A DNA stretch of 64,000 nt, taken from contig CAWBDF010000007.1 of assembly GCA_963787485.1 (NCBI GenBank), positions 124,001 through 188,000 of the forward strand. The letters are read 5' to 3'. A model generated the notes under the pieces. It was not told the origin of the DNA and made no database searches. It saw only the letters and a program-made list of their open reading frames with translations. The stretch is from Bog-473 sp963787485. GTDB lineage: Bacteria > Actinomycetota > Acidimicrobiia > Acidimicrobiales > RAAP-2. Of the stretch, positions 35,950 through 44,262 are shown in pieces. A program made the position numbers and the translations under genes. Within the stretch, counting starts at the first letter, position 1, and each line of letters starts with the position of its first letter.

Positions 35950-36228
35950 CCCTCCGGCCGGATGGCCGAATCTGAAGCGTGCGGCATTCCGCACGCGTGT
36001 TCACCGCCGAGGTGGGCGAGACCCCGGGGCGCTTCGTCGAGCGTCCGGCTCGAAGCGGCGCGGCGTGAACTCGAGACGACCGGAGACCACTCGATCTCGT
36101 CGCCACGCGGTTCGGGCTGCGCAGTGCCGGGTCGCTCCGCCGCGGCTTCCGGCGGCAACTCGGTGTCCGGCCAGACACCTCTCGACGGCGCTTCCGAAAG
36201 ACGCCGTTCGACGACGTGGCGGAAGTAA
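35950..36228 (+). pseudogene. Degraded AraC/GlxA-type transcription regulator (C-terminal HTH remnant)
   Basis: Reading across frames, this DNA encodes a recognisable AraC-type DNA-binding domain: VRHSARVFTAEVGETPGRFV from 35979, then VRLEAARRELETTGDHSI from 36043 in the next frame, then VATRFGLRSAGSL and RRGFRRQLGV in a third, ending near TAA 36226-36228. This is the usual GlxA-family order (first HTH, linker helix, second HTH). At least two indels are needed and the N-terminal DJ-1/PfpI-like domain is missing; the minisatellite occupies its place. The stretch 35812-36261 holds nothing else. Confidence 0.7.
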
Positions 36229-36261
36229 CAGGCATGGCCGTCACCACACGACCCCGGGACC

Positions 36262-36951
36262 TCAAGGCGCTGAGATCAGCACGCGGGCCCGGGCGAAGAC
36301 GGCGTCGAACATCGGCACCGTCAGTTTGCCGGTGAAGGTGTTCTGCTGGCTCGGGTGGTACGAGCCCAGGAGCGTGACCCCGTCGCCAAGCGTGCATTCC
36401 GCCAGGTGCCCGAAGATCGGGCGTGGACGCAGCCCGCGGAGCGAGCTCACCGAGTGCCAGGCGAATTGGCCGAGTGCCACGACCACCACGGCCTCGTTGA
36501 GCAGGGAGAGCTCCCGAGCCAGATAGGAGGCGCAGGCATCCCGCTCGGCCGGCGTGGGCTTGTTCGCGGGCGGCGCGCAGTGCACCGCCGCCGTGACGTA
36601 GGCACCGGTGAGGGCCAGGCCGTCGTCGCGGTCAGTGCTCGACGATTGCGAGGCAAATCCCGCCCGGTGTAACGCGCCGTAGAGCCAATCCCCCGAGCGA
36701 TCACCGGTGAACATGCGGCCGGTCCGATTGGCGCCGTGGGCGGCGGGCGCCAGGCCGACAACGACGAGCGCCGCATGCGTGTCACCGAACCCGGGAACGC
36801 CTCGACCCCAGTACAGCTCCCCGGCGTAGGCCGCACGGCCCGTGCGCGCCACTTCCTCGCGCCACGCGACCAGTCGAGGGCACTGCCGGCAGGCGGCGAC
36901 GTCGCGCTGCACCGCCTCCACAGAGTCGATGCAGCGAGAGTCGGCCGTCAC
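36262..36951 (-). CDS. Uracil-DNA glycosylase, family 5 (UdgB-like)
   Basis: A 229-residue iron-sulfur uracil-DNA glycosylase that removes uracil and related deaminated bases. Motif A reads GLAPAAHGANRTGRMFTGD, the family-5 type, and the C-terminal motif is HPSQQNTFTGKLT. CRQCPRLVAWR (C21, C24) gives the first pair of cluster ligands, with further cysteines downstream (for example in AAVHCAPPANK). The GTG start at 36951 lies seven bases after TAGGCT, so the mRNA is probably leaderless. It is divergent from the histidine phosphatase gene, with only 25 bp between the two start codons. Confidence 0.9.
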   Translation of the reverse strand: MTADSRCIDSVEAVQRDVAACRQCPRLVAWREEVARTGRAAYAGELYWGRGVPGFGDTHAALVVVGLAPAAHGANRTGRMFTGDRSGDWLYGALHRAGFASQSSSTDRDDGLALTGAYVTAAVHCAPPANKPTPAERDACASYLARELSLLNEAVVVVALGQFAWHSVSSLRGLRPRPIFGHLAECTLGDGVTLLGSYHPSQQNTFTGKLTVPMFDAVFARARVLISAP

Positions 36952-36958
36952 GGCGAAG

Positions 36959-36964
36959 AGCCTA
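36959..36964 (-). promoter_or_regulatory. -10 element of uracil-DNA glycosylase gene
   Basis: TAGGCT on the minus strand, seven bases before GTG 36951. It overlaps by two bases the -10 element of the opposite gene, so the two promoters exclude each other. Confidence 0.45.
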
Positions 36965-36968
36965 CGAT
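36963..36968 (+). promoter_or_regulatory. -10 element of histidine phosphatase gene
   Basis: TACGAT, eight bases before GTG 36977. Its -35 region must lie inside the opposite uracil-DNA glycosylase coding sequence. Confidence 0.45.
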
Positions 36969-36976
36969 GGGCTCCC

Positions 36977-37663
36977 GTGCCTCAGACTGCTCGATCCGCC
37001 TCCGCACGCCCTCCCTCCCGTCGGGCCCGCAAGGCGCCCCCTGCCACGGTCGTCCTCCTGGTTCGGCACGGCATCACCCCCACGACCGGCCGGATCCTGC
37101 CCGGGCAGGCGGCGGGCCTCCACCTCTCCGAGAAGGGCCGTGCTCAGGCGGAGGCCGCTGCGGAGCGCATCGCGGCCCTGTCGAAGGCCCCTCAGGCGAT
37201 CTACGCGTCACCGCTCGAGCGGACGCGGGAGACGGCGGCGCCCATCGCCCGCGCCCTCGGGTTGCGCGTGCGGTCGGCCCCGGGCCTCTTGGAGGTGGAC
37301 GTGGGCGAATGGACCGAGAAGCCCCTCGCCCGGCTGCAGAAGTCTCGAGAGTGGCCGACCGTCCAGCGCTGGCCCATGGGGTTCCGGTTTCCCGGGGGAG
37401 AGTCCTTCGCCGAAATGTCGGTACGGGCCGTGGACGCCGTCCTCGAACTGGTGGAAGAGCACCCCGGACACTCGATCGTCGCCGTCTCCCACGCCGATCC
37501 CATCAAGGCGATCGTGGCCGCTGCGGCCGGCGTCCCGCTCGACCTCATGCAGCGGCTGGTGATCTCGCCGTGCTCCATCTCGGCGCTCCTGTTCACCGCA
37601 GGCGGTCCGGTCGTGCTGTGCGTCAATTCGACCGGCCGGCTGGACGAGCTGGTGCTCTCGTGA
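36977..37663 (+). CDS. Histidine phosphatase family protein (MSMEG_4193-type)
   Basis: A 228-residue phosphoglycerate mutase-like phosphatase. After a basic 22-residue start comes VVLLVRHGITPTTGRILPG, with the RHG catalytic motif at R30-H31-G32, then SPLERTRETAAPIA and VSHADPIKAIVAAAAG with the second catalytic His. The order with the DUF3090 and SCO1664-like genes downstream is the conserved actinobacterial set in which this branch (the MSMEG_4193 family) is found. The physiological substrate is unknown. GTG 36977 is preferred because of the -10 element just upstream. Confidence 0.87.
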   Translation: MPQTARSASARPPSRRARKAPPATVVLLVRHGITPTTGRILPGQAAGLHLSEKGRAQAEAAAERIAALSKAPQAIYASPLERTRETAAPIARALGLRVRSAPGLLEVDVGEWTEKPLARLQKSREWPTVQRWPMGFRFPGGESFAEMSVRAVDAVLELVEEHPGHSIVAVSHADPIKAIVAAAAGVPLDLMQRLVISPCSISALLFTAGGPVVLCVNSTGRLDELVLS

Positions 37664-37676
37664 AGGTCGGGACATC

Positions 37677-38222
37677 TTGAGCGACCAGCACGACTTCGAT
37701 GCTCCGGACCACTGCACCCTGGGGGTCATCGGCGAGATCGGACACCGCCTGTTCCTCTTCTACTGCCGACAGGGTCTGCAAGAGACGACGGTGAAAGTCG
37801 AGAAGCAGCAGATCGCCGTGCTGGCCGGTTATCTGGGCCGGATCGTCAAGGAGCTCGGCCGGACGGGCCACCTGCCCGAGGATCTCGCCTTCTACGGCAC
37901 CGAGGAATTCGAGTGGGTGGTGGGGACGATCGGCGTCTCCTACGACGAGGAGATCGACCGCATCATCGTCGTGCTCGAAGAAGCCGGGGTCGGCGCCGAC
38001 GAGGAGCCTTCGGACGAGGAGGACGACGAGCTCGAGGACGGGGTGGAGCAGGGGAACGTGCTGCGCGTCGCTCTCACTCGGGAGCAGGCCGCCGCCTTCG
38101 CCATCCACGCCACGCGGCTGGTGGAAGCTGGGCGACCCCCGTGTCCACTGTGCTCACTCCCGTTGGACCCGGCCGGCCACGACTGCCCGCGGACGAACGG
38201 CCACCGACCTCCGGTGAGCTGA
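37677..38222 (+). CDS. DUF3090 family protein
   Basis: A 181-residue protein of the actinobacterial DUF3090 family, recognised by the block GHRLFLFYCRQGLQETTVKV then EKQQIAVLAGYL, the acidic VVLEEAG ... EEDDELEDG stretch, and the C-terminal zinc-ribbon-like CPLCSLPLDPAGHDCPRTNGH. TTG 37677 is the start, with GAAGG upstream and only 13 bp after the phosphatase stop. Function is unknown; it is found with the neighbouring phosphatase and SCO1664-like genes, so the three probably act together. Confidence 0.85.
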   Translation: MSDQHDFDAPDHCTLGVIGEIGHRLFLFYCRQGLQETTVKVEKQQIAVLAGYLGRIVKELGRTGHLPEDLAFYGTEEFEWVVGTIGVSYDEEIDRIIVVLEEAGVGADEEPSDEEDDELEDGVEQGNVLRVALTREQAAAFAIHATRLVEAGRPPCPLCSLPLDPAGHDCPRTNGHRPPVS

Positions 38223-38227
38223 GCACG

Positions 38228-38938
38228 GTGACCGAGGCCACTTTCGAGCACATCCTCACCGGCGGGGAGATGGAGGTGCACGGGCGCATCGCGGGAAGCT
38301 CGAACGCCACGCTGCTCGTGACCTGTCGCGGTGACGGGGAGGAGCTGCTCGCCGTGTACAAGCCCTCGCAGGGCGAGCGGCCACTTTGGGACTTTCCCGG
38401 AGGGCTCTTCCGCCGTGAGGTCGCCGCCTACGTCCTCTCCGAAGCGCTGGGTTGGGGGTTGGTACCCGAGACGGTGGCCCGTCGCGATGGCCCGTTCGGA
38501 CCGGGGTCGCTGCAGCGCTTCGTGCCCGAGGACGGGACGTCGCACTACTTCACGCTGCGCGAGGACGAGGCGTGGCATTCGGTGTTGATGAAGCTGTGCG
38601 CCTTCGACGTGGTGGCGAACAACGCGGACCGGAAGAGCGGCCACGTGCTGCTGGCCGAAGATCGGCTGTGGGCCATCGACAACGGCCTGTGCTTCAACCG
38701 GTACGACAAGCTGCGGACGGTCATCTGGGACTTCGGCGGCGCCCCCCTCGACAACGCCGTGCGCGACGACCTGGCCCGGTTCACCCGCGAGGGTCCTCCG
38801 TCCTCGCTGTGTGCGCTCCTCGAGCCCGACGAGGTCACCGCCACGCTCCATCGCGCCGCCGTCCTGCTCGAGGCCGACACCCTCCCCGAGCTGGTCGACG
38901 ACGGGGAATGGCCGCCGTACCCTTGGCCGCTGGTCTGA
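38228..38938 (+). CDS. SCO1664 family protein (PI3/4-kinase-like fold)
   Basis: A 236-residue protein of the actinobacterial SCO1664 family. It has a kinase-like arrangement: LLAVYKPSQGERPLWDFPGG (nucleotide-binding Lys), then FDVVANNADRKSGHVLL (catalytic Asp-Arg-Lys and Asn region) and LWAIDNGLCF (metal-binding Asp), similar to the phosphatidylinositol 3/4-kinase and HipA-like folds. GTG 38228 is five bases after the DUF3090 stop. The substrate is not known. The three-gene order suggests a phosphorylation/dephosphorylation pair with the phosphatase at 36977. Confidence 0.85.
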   Translation: MTEATFEHILTGGEMEVHGRIAGSSNATLLVTCRGDGEELLAVYKPSQGERPLWDFPGGLFRREVAAYVLSEALGWGLVPETVARRDGPFGPGSLQRFVPEDGTSHYFTLREDEAWHSVLMKLCAFDVVANNADRKSGHVLLAEDRLWAIDNGLCFNRYDKLRTVIWDFGGAPLDNAVRDDLARFTREGPPSSLCALLEPDEVTATLHRAAVLLEADTLPELVDDGEWPPYPWPLV

Positions 38939-38941
38939 CGA

Positions 38942-40051
38942 TCAAGGCACGTGGTAGCCGAGCGACTGGAGCTGACCGATCACCAGTTGTGCCACGAGCT
39001 GCCCACCGCCGGTGGTGAGGTGGGTCCCGTCGGGGGTGCGCACGTTGACGACTTGGCCTGCGCCGTTGGTCACGAACGCCGTGTAGGCACCCTGCGGTGT
39101 ACCCAGCGTCTTGTCGGTGGAGACGAACGTGACGGGGGGCGCGCCTGGCGCTGCACGACGGCGTTGACGTCGGCCATCTGCGCGTTGAGCGTCGGGTCCT
39201 GCATGGGAGGCATGCCGACCCACACGACGGTGGCGCCACCGCTGGCGGCGATCCCCATGAACTGGGTCACCCGCTGCGCGTAGAGCGTGTTCCACTGGGG
39301 TGATGTGAAGGGCACGTCGGGCGGACCCAGGAAGTCCTGGGCGTCATTGGCTCCGATCATGACCACCACCACCTGCGGCTGCACCGACTTGAGGTCGGCG
39401 CCGAGCTCGGCCGGCCAGTTGAAGTAGTCGGGGCGGGTGAGTCCCGTGCTCTCGCGGGCATCGAGTGCCGCGGCTGACCACGCCGGTCCCGGCCAGGTCC
39501 GATTGCAGCGGCCCACCCATGTCCAGGCCGATGGAATCCCCCACGATCAGCACGCGCAGGGGGTGGGCGGGCGTCGGCAGCTTCGGATTCGGAGGGACGG
39601 TGGTGGTGCTCGCGGGGGTCCCGCTCCCTCCGGGGCCCCGGGCTGCGCCGGGAGATGACGCACGCCCCGTGGGACGCGGCCCGGGACCATCGCTCGGGAG
39701 GTCAGAACCGACGAGCCCCACTGTGCCACCGGGCAGCCGGTCGGTCCGGCCGGTGAGTGAGACGACGTGCGAGAGCTGGAGGGCCCGGCTGAGGGCCGCC
39801 ACCGGGCCCGTGATGTCGAGGCTCGCCGTCCGCCGCGCGCCGACGGGTGACACCTGCGCGTCGTGCTGGAGGCTCGGTGCGAAGAGGAGGAACCACAGTG
39901 CAAAGGCCCCGACCCCGAGAGCGAGGACGTGCGTCCAGCGTGCCCGGACCCGCCCGTCGGGCGGTGGTGCGAGCTCGGCGTGGGCATGCGCGCGCCACTG
40001 CGGCGAAGACTCCCAGTCGACGCGATGCGGGGGCGTGCGCTGATCGCTCAT
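38942..40051 (-). pseudogene. SGNH/GDSL hydrolase (DUF459-like) broken by two frameshifts
   Basis: A membrane-anchored SGNH hydrolase spread over three frames. From ATG 40051: one N-terminal helix (THVLALGVGAFALWFLLFAP, about 40-60), a Pro/Gly-rich linker, then block I VLIVGDSIGLDMGG (167-180). Near 39472 the reading moves to another frame for GLTRPDYFNWPAELGADLKS, VVVVMIGANDAQ and GMPPMQDPTLNAQMADVN; at the G-run 39134-39139 it moves again for VTFVSTDKTLGTPQGAYTAF and DGTHLTTGGGQLVAQ (the catalytic Asp-x-x-His block). All catalytic blocks survive. It overlaps the MBOAT stop by one base, so both probably act in surface O-acylation. Confidence 0.75.
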
Positions 40052-41478
40052 CAGAACCGGTAGTAGATGAAGGGGGCGACGCCCACCGGACCGAAGGTCG
40101 TGATGCCGAGGAGGGCGAAGCCGAGCAGGCCCACCTGCACGAAGGTTCGCTGGCGGGAGAAGGTGGCCTGAAGCCGGGCCACGCCCACCGGTGGCACGTA
40201 CTGGAGGGCGATGGTACCCAGCACGGTCACGACCAGTAGCGGAGTGACGAGCGGGGACGGCTCACCCCACCCGCTGAGCATCCGGCCCAAGATGGCAAAG
40301 GCCTGGGAAATCCCGCTGGAATTGAAGAAGACCCAGCCCACGCACACGAACTGGAAGATGAGGACGCGCTGCACCCAGGCCCGCACCGGGCCCTCGGCCA
40401 CCGGCGCGAGCCCCCGTCGCGTCCGGCTCGTCCGGCGCAGGTGCCCCACGCTCTGGCCGACACCCTGCAGGACGCCCCAGGCCACGAAGGTCCAGGCCGC
40501 GCCGTGCCACAGCCCGCCCAGGACCATGGTGATCATGATGTTGCGGACCGTCTGGGCTGGGCCTCCGGCGCTGCCGCCGAGCGGGATGTAGAGGTAGTCA
40601 CGCAGCCAGCGCGACAGCGTCATGTGCCAGCGGCGCCAGAAGTCCTGCAGTGTCCGCGCCGTATAGGGAGCATCGAAGTTCTGCGGGAAGCGGAATCCCA
40701 ACAACAGGGCAAGTCCGATGGCGATGTCGGTGTACCCGCTGAAGTCGCAGTAGATCTGCACGGCATAGCCCCACGCGGCGAAGATGGCCTCGGGCGCCGA
40801 GTGCTGGGACGGTGACGTGAAGACTGGCGTCACGATGGCGGTGGCGACGTACGACGAGATCACCACCTTCTTGAAGAGGCCGGCCAGGATCAACCAGAAG
40901 GCCCGCGAGTAGTCGACCGACTCGGGGTCGCGGCGCCGGCGGATCTGCGGGAGCAGCTCGACCCCCCGGACGATCGGCCCAGCCAAGAGGTGGGGGAAGA
41001 ACGAGATGTACACGGCGTAGTCGAGCGGCCTGGCCGGCTCGAGCTCCCGGCGGTAGACGTCCACCACGTAGCTGATGGCCATGAAGGTGAAGAAGGAGAT
41101 GGCGATGGGCAGCCCGACCTGAAGGAGTGGGACGGCCCGACCCAGGCCCAGGGCGTGGGCCACGTTGTCCACGTTCACCGAGACGAATCCGTAGTACTTG
41201 AACCAGCCCAAGATGCCGAGCAGGACCGCCACGGTCGCGCCCATGGCGATGCGGCGGGACTGTTCGGTGCGGGCCGCGGCCACCCACGCACCACCGACGA
41301 ACGACACCAACGTGGTGGCGGCCAACAGGAGGCAGTAGCTCCAGCCCACCCAGCCGTAGAACACGTAGCTGAGGACGATCATGGACATCTTCCACCACCC
41401 CGCGTAGGGGTTGAGCAGCCAGTTCACCGTGAAGGCGACGGCAAAGAAGACGGCGAAGTCGATGGTCGGGAAGAGCAT
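40051..41478 (-). CDS. MBOAT family O-acyltransferase (AlgI-like)
   Basis: A 475-residue multi-helix membrane acyltransferase. MLFPTIDFAVFFAVAFTVNW is the usual AlgI-type first helix, and the conserved residues are present: FWRRWHMTLSRWLRDYLYIPLGG (in two blocks, H285) and GGLWHGAAW with the active-site H325. MBOAT proteins pass acyl groups through the membrane to an SGNH partner that modifies surface glycans. The frame is open upstream to a GTG at 41538, but ATG 41478 fits the family start, despite having no Shine-Dalgarno sequence. The downstream SGNH gene overlaps it by one base. Confidence 0.92.
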   Translation of the reverse strand: MLFPTIDFAVFFAVAFTVNWLLNPYAGWWKMSMIVLSYVFYGWVGWSYCLLLAATTLVSFVGGAWVAAARTEQSRRIAMGATVAVLLGILGWFKYYGFVSVNVDNVAHALGLGRAVPLLQVGLPIAISFFTFMAISYVVDVYRRELEPARPLDYAVYISFFPHLLAGPIVRGVELLPQIRRRRDPESVDYSRAFWLILAGLFKKVVISSYVATAIVTPVFTSPSQHSAPEAIFAAWGYAVQIYCDFSGYTDIAIGLALLLGFRFPQNFDAPYTARTLQDFWRRWHMTLSRWLRDYLYIPLGGSAGGPAQTVRNIMITMVLGGLWHGAAWTFVAWGVLQGVGQSVGHLRRTSRTRRGLAPVAEGPVRAWVQRVLIFQFVCVGWVFFNSSGISQAFAILGRMLSGWGEPSPLVTPLLVVTVLGTIALQYVPPVGVARLQATFSRQRTFVQVGLLGFALLGITTFGPVGVAPFIYYRF

Positions 41479-41583
41479 GCGGGGGAGCTCGGCGAGCTGC
41501 GCCGAATGTACCGCCGTACCCGCCGCGAGTGGCGCCACAGCGCCGGCGCGCCCTCCCCGATTCGGGGGCGCGGCCCGAGACGC

Positions 41584-42558
41584 TCAGCCCTTGGCCTTGA
41601 GCGCCTCAATCAACGCCGGCAACACCTTGTGAACGTCGCCCACGATGCCCAGGTCCGCCACCGAAAAGATCGGCGCCTCGGCGTCCTTGTTGATGGCCAC
41701 GATGTTCTTGGAGCCCTTCATGCCCACGAGATGCTGCGTGGCGCCCGAGATCCCGCACGCCACGTAGACGTTCGGCTTCACGGTCTTGCCGGTCTGGCCC
41801 ACCTGGTGCGAGTAGGGCACCCACCCGGCATCCACGATGGCCCGACTGGCGCCGGCTGCGCCGTGCAGCAACTTGGCCAGCTCCTCAATCAGCGCGTAGT
41901 TGGCAGCCTCACCGAGACCGCGCCCGCCCGAGACGACGACGGCCGCCTCGTCGAGCTTGGGACCGCTGCGCTCTTCGACGTGCCGCTCGACCACCTTGGC
42001 CGTGTTGGTTCCCGAGACGTCGGGCACGGCGATGGGGGTCACCGTTGCGGCCGCTCCGCCGGAAGGCTCGGCGGCGAACGACTTGGCGCGGATGACGAAG
42101 ATGGCGGGACCCTCGGCGGTGAAGCGCGCCGTCACGATGTGGCTCCCGCCGAACACGGGGTGCTGGCTCGACAGTCCGCCGTCGGACTCCACCAGGCCGG
42201 TGACGTTGGTCAACACCGGCCGGTCGAGCTTGACCGAGAGCCGGCCGGCGATGTCACGGCCCTCGTAGGTGGCCGGCAGGAGGATGGCGTCGGGCACGTT
42301 GCCACCTCCGATGAGTGCGGCCAGGGCCGCAGCCACGGGGACGCCGGGCAGCATTGCACCCAGGTCGCCCACGTCGTAGACGGTCGTGGCGCCATACTCA
42401 CCCAGCGGACCGGCCAGGGAGGCCACGTCGGAGGCCCAGGCCACCGCCTCGACGGTCGAGGCGACGGTGCTGGCCTCGGTCAGCAGCTCGAGGGTCACGG
42501 GGGTGGGCCCTCCGTTGTCGGCCACCTCGGCCAGCACCCAGACCTTGTCGATCGCCAT
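41584..42558 (-). CDS. etfA: Electron transfer flavoprotein subunit alpha
   Basis: A 324-residue ETF alpha subunit. The FAD-binding C-terminal domain reads GWVPYSHQVGQTGKTVKPNVY then VACGISGATQHLVGMKGSKN and IVAINKDAEAPIFSVADLGIVGD in successive blocks, all signature segments of EtfA. ETF accepts electrons from acyl-CoA dehydrogenases and passes them to ETF:quinone oxidoreductase. It follows etfB with one base between the stop and the start. It could serve the dehydrogenase at 2047-3195. Confidence 0.95.
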   Translation of the reverse strand: MAIDKVWVLAEVADNGGPTPVTLELLTEASTVASTVEAVAWASDVASLAGPLGEYGATTVYDVGDLGAMLPGVPVAAALAALIGGGNVPDAILLPATYEGRDIAGRLSVKLDRPVLTNVTGLVESDGGLSSQHPVFGGSHIVTARFTAEGPAIFVIRAKSFAAEPSGGAAATVTPIAVPDVSGTNTAKVVERHVEERSGPKLDEAAVVVSGGRGLGEAANYALIEELAKLLHGAAGASRAIVDAGWVPYSHQVGQTGKTVKPNVYVACGISGATQHLVGMKGSKNIVAINKDAEAPIFSVADLGIVGDVHKVLPALIEALKAKG

Positions 42559-42559
42559 G

Positions 42560-43336
42560 TCAGACCACCTTCAGCTGCTCGAGGAAGGCGACGACCCGCT
42601 GCGCACCATCGCCCTCGTCCACCACGATCTCGCCGGCGGCGCGGGCCTCGGACGCAGAGACGTCGGTGATCTCCTGTCGCGCGCCGGCCGCACCCACTTG
42701 TCCGGCGTCGATCCCGAGGTCGGCCACCCCGAGGTTGTCCACCGGCTTGGACTTGGCCGCCATGATTCCCTTGAACGAGGGGTCGCGCGGCTCGACGACT
42801 CCCGCGGTGACGGTCACCACCGCAGGCATCGGACAGACCACCTCGTCATAGCCTGCTTCGGTCTGCCGTTCGACCTTGACCGATCCGCCGTCGACGGTGA
42901 TCGCCTTGGCGAAGGTCACCGAGGGCAGGCCCATCAGCTCGGCCACCTGCACGGGCAGGGTCCCGGTGTAGCCGTCGGTCGACTCGGTGGCCATCACGAC
43001 CAGGTCCGGGTTGGCCCGTGCGATGGCCGCGGCGAGCACCTTGGCCGTGCCGAGCGCGTCACTGCCCGCCAACGCCTCGTCGCTGATCAAAATCGCCTTG
43101 GCGGCTCCCATGGCCAGGCCGGTGCGCAGCCCGGAGGTCTCGCCCCCGGGCGCCATGGAGACCAGCGTGACCTCGTCTCCCTCACCGGCCGCGAGCTGCA
43201 GAGCCATCTCGACCCCGTAATTGTCGGAGTCGTCCATGATGAGCTTGCCCGACCGGTCGAGCGTGTTGGTGCCCGGATTCAGGGATCCCGGGACGGCCGG
43301 ATCGGGGATCTGTTTCACGCATACGACGACGTTCAT
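42560..43336 (-). CDS. etfB: Electron transfer flavoprotein subunit beta
   Basis: A 258-residue ETF beta subunit (MNVVVCVKQIPDP start; GPETALRxGLAMG-type segment as GGETSGLRTGLAMGAAKAIL; GIMAAKSKPV near residue 205). It forms a heterodimer with EtfA and binds AMP. ATG 43336 overlaps the GDPD stop codon as ATGA, so the three genes are probably one transcript with GDPD first. Confidence 0.95.
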   Translation of the reverse strand: MNVVVCVKQIPDPAVPGSLNPGTNTLDRSGKLIMDDSDNYGVEMALQLAAGEGDEVTLVSMAPGGETSGLRTGLAMGAAKAILISDEALAGSDALGTAKVLAAAIARANPDLVVMATESTDGYTGTLPVQVAELMGLPSVTFAKAITVDGGSVKVERQTEAGYDEVVCPMPAVVTVTAGVVEPRDPSFKGIMAAKSKPVDNLGVADLGIDAGQVGAAGARQEITDVSASEARAAGEIVVDEGDGAQRVVAFLEQLKVV

Positions 43337-44082
43337 GGCCGACCATCTTGGTGGACCTGGGCCGCCCCCCGCCATTCGGACCCGCCACCGGTCTCCTCGG
43401 TGGCGATGGCGATGGCAATCGCGTCGCTCAGGCGGTCGGTGATGACGGCATCGACCCCGGCCGCCACCATGGCCCGCAGGTCTTCGGGAGCGTTCACAGT
43501 CCAGACGTTGACGCCCAGACCGGCGGCGTGCGCCCGCTCGACCAGGGCTGGATCCACCGAAGCCACGAACGGATGGATGGCTTGGAATCCGCCCGAGAGG
43601 GCCTCGGCCAGCGCCTCTGCCGGGTTCGCCACGATCCCCCAGAGCATCCCGAGCGCCAGCCGGCTGTCGGCCACCCGAACCGCCCGCAGGGTAGGGAGCT
43701 GGAAGGAGGACACGATCACCCGCGAGGTCCAGCCGGTCTCCTCCAGGGTGGCCGCGGTGAGGGCCGCCACCACCTCACCCGGATCGTGTCCGGGATCCGA
43801 GGGCGCGTTCTTGATCTCGACGTCGACCACCATGCCCTCGCAGACGGCCAGGGCATCGGCCAGAAGCGGCACATGGCCGGGCAGCTCGGACACACCCAGA
43901 TTGGCGACAGGGCCGGCTCCGGGGACCTCGGCGTCGTGGTGCACCGCGAGGGCCCCGTCCGCCGTGAGCCGGACGTCGAGCTCGACCCCGTCGGCGCCGA
44001 GCCGGCGGGCCTCGGCAAAGGCAACGAGCGTGTTCTCCAGGAACCCGTCGGTGCAACCACGGTGGGCAAACACGGCGGTCAC
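43333..44082 (-). CDS. Glycerophosphodiester phosphodiesterase
   Basis: A 249-residue GDPD family enzyme with a TIM barrel. Catalytic and metal residues are visible: FAHRGCTDGFLENTLVAF (H7, R8, E16), GADGVELDVRLTADG (E and D ligands) and VHHDAEVPG (the second His). It splits glycerophosphodiesters into glycerol 3-phosphate and an alcohol. There is no signal peptide, so it acts in the cytoplasm. GTG 44082 has GGGAG upstream. It is the first gene of the etf transcript and is divergent from whiB, with 180 bp between. Confidence 0.88.
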   Translation of the reverse strand: MTAVFAHRGCTDGFLENTLVAFAEARRLGADGVELDVRLTADGALAVHHDAEVPGAGPVANLGVSELPGHVPLLADALAVCEGMVVDVEIKNAPSDPGHDPGEVVAALTAATLEETGWTSRVIVSSFQLPTLRAVRVADSRLALGMLWGIVANPAEALAEALSGGFQAIHPFVASVDPALVERAHAAGLGVNVWTVNAPEDLRAMVAAGVDAVITDRLSDAIAIAIATEETGGGSEWRGAAQVHQDGRP

Positions 44083-44146
44083 GGCAGGCTCCCGGCGAGC
44101 ATCACCATTCGTGCGCGACAGTGCCCGAAATTTTCACCAAAACTCC

Positions 44147-44175
44147 TTGCCCGCCCGCAAACGGACCGTTACCCT
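44147..44175 (+). promoter_or_regulatory. Predicted promoter of the whiB gene
   Basis: TTGCCC (44147-44152) and TACCCT (44170-44175) are separated by 17 bases, a good fit to vegetative -35 and -10 elements. The transcript would start near 44182 and carry about 80 nt of leader with GGAGG ten bases before the whiB ATG. Confidence 0.45.
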
Positions 44176-44262
44176 CTCTGCGTTAACCCGCTCTTCACGC
44201 ACGGACACCTTCGGGGCCCGATCATGTGAAAGCGATCACAATGCTGGTGGAGGCACGTTTCG

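Noticed and set aside
35559..36158. Minus-strand frame with SYTGG repeats as a low-complexity protein
   Set aside because: It only exists because the 15-bp repeat keeps frame; flanking residues are antisense of the PaaI gene and of the AraC pseudogene.
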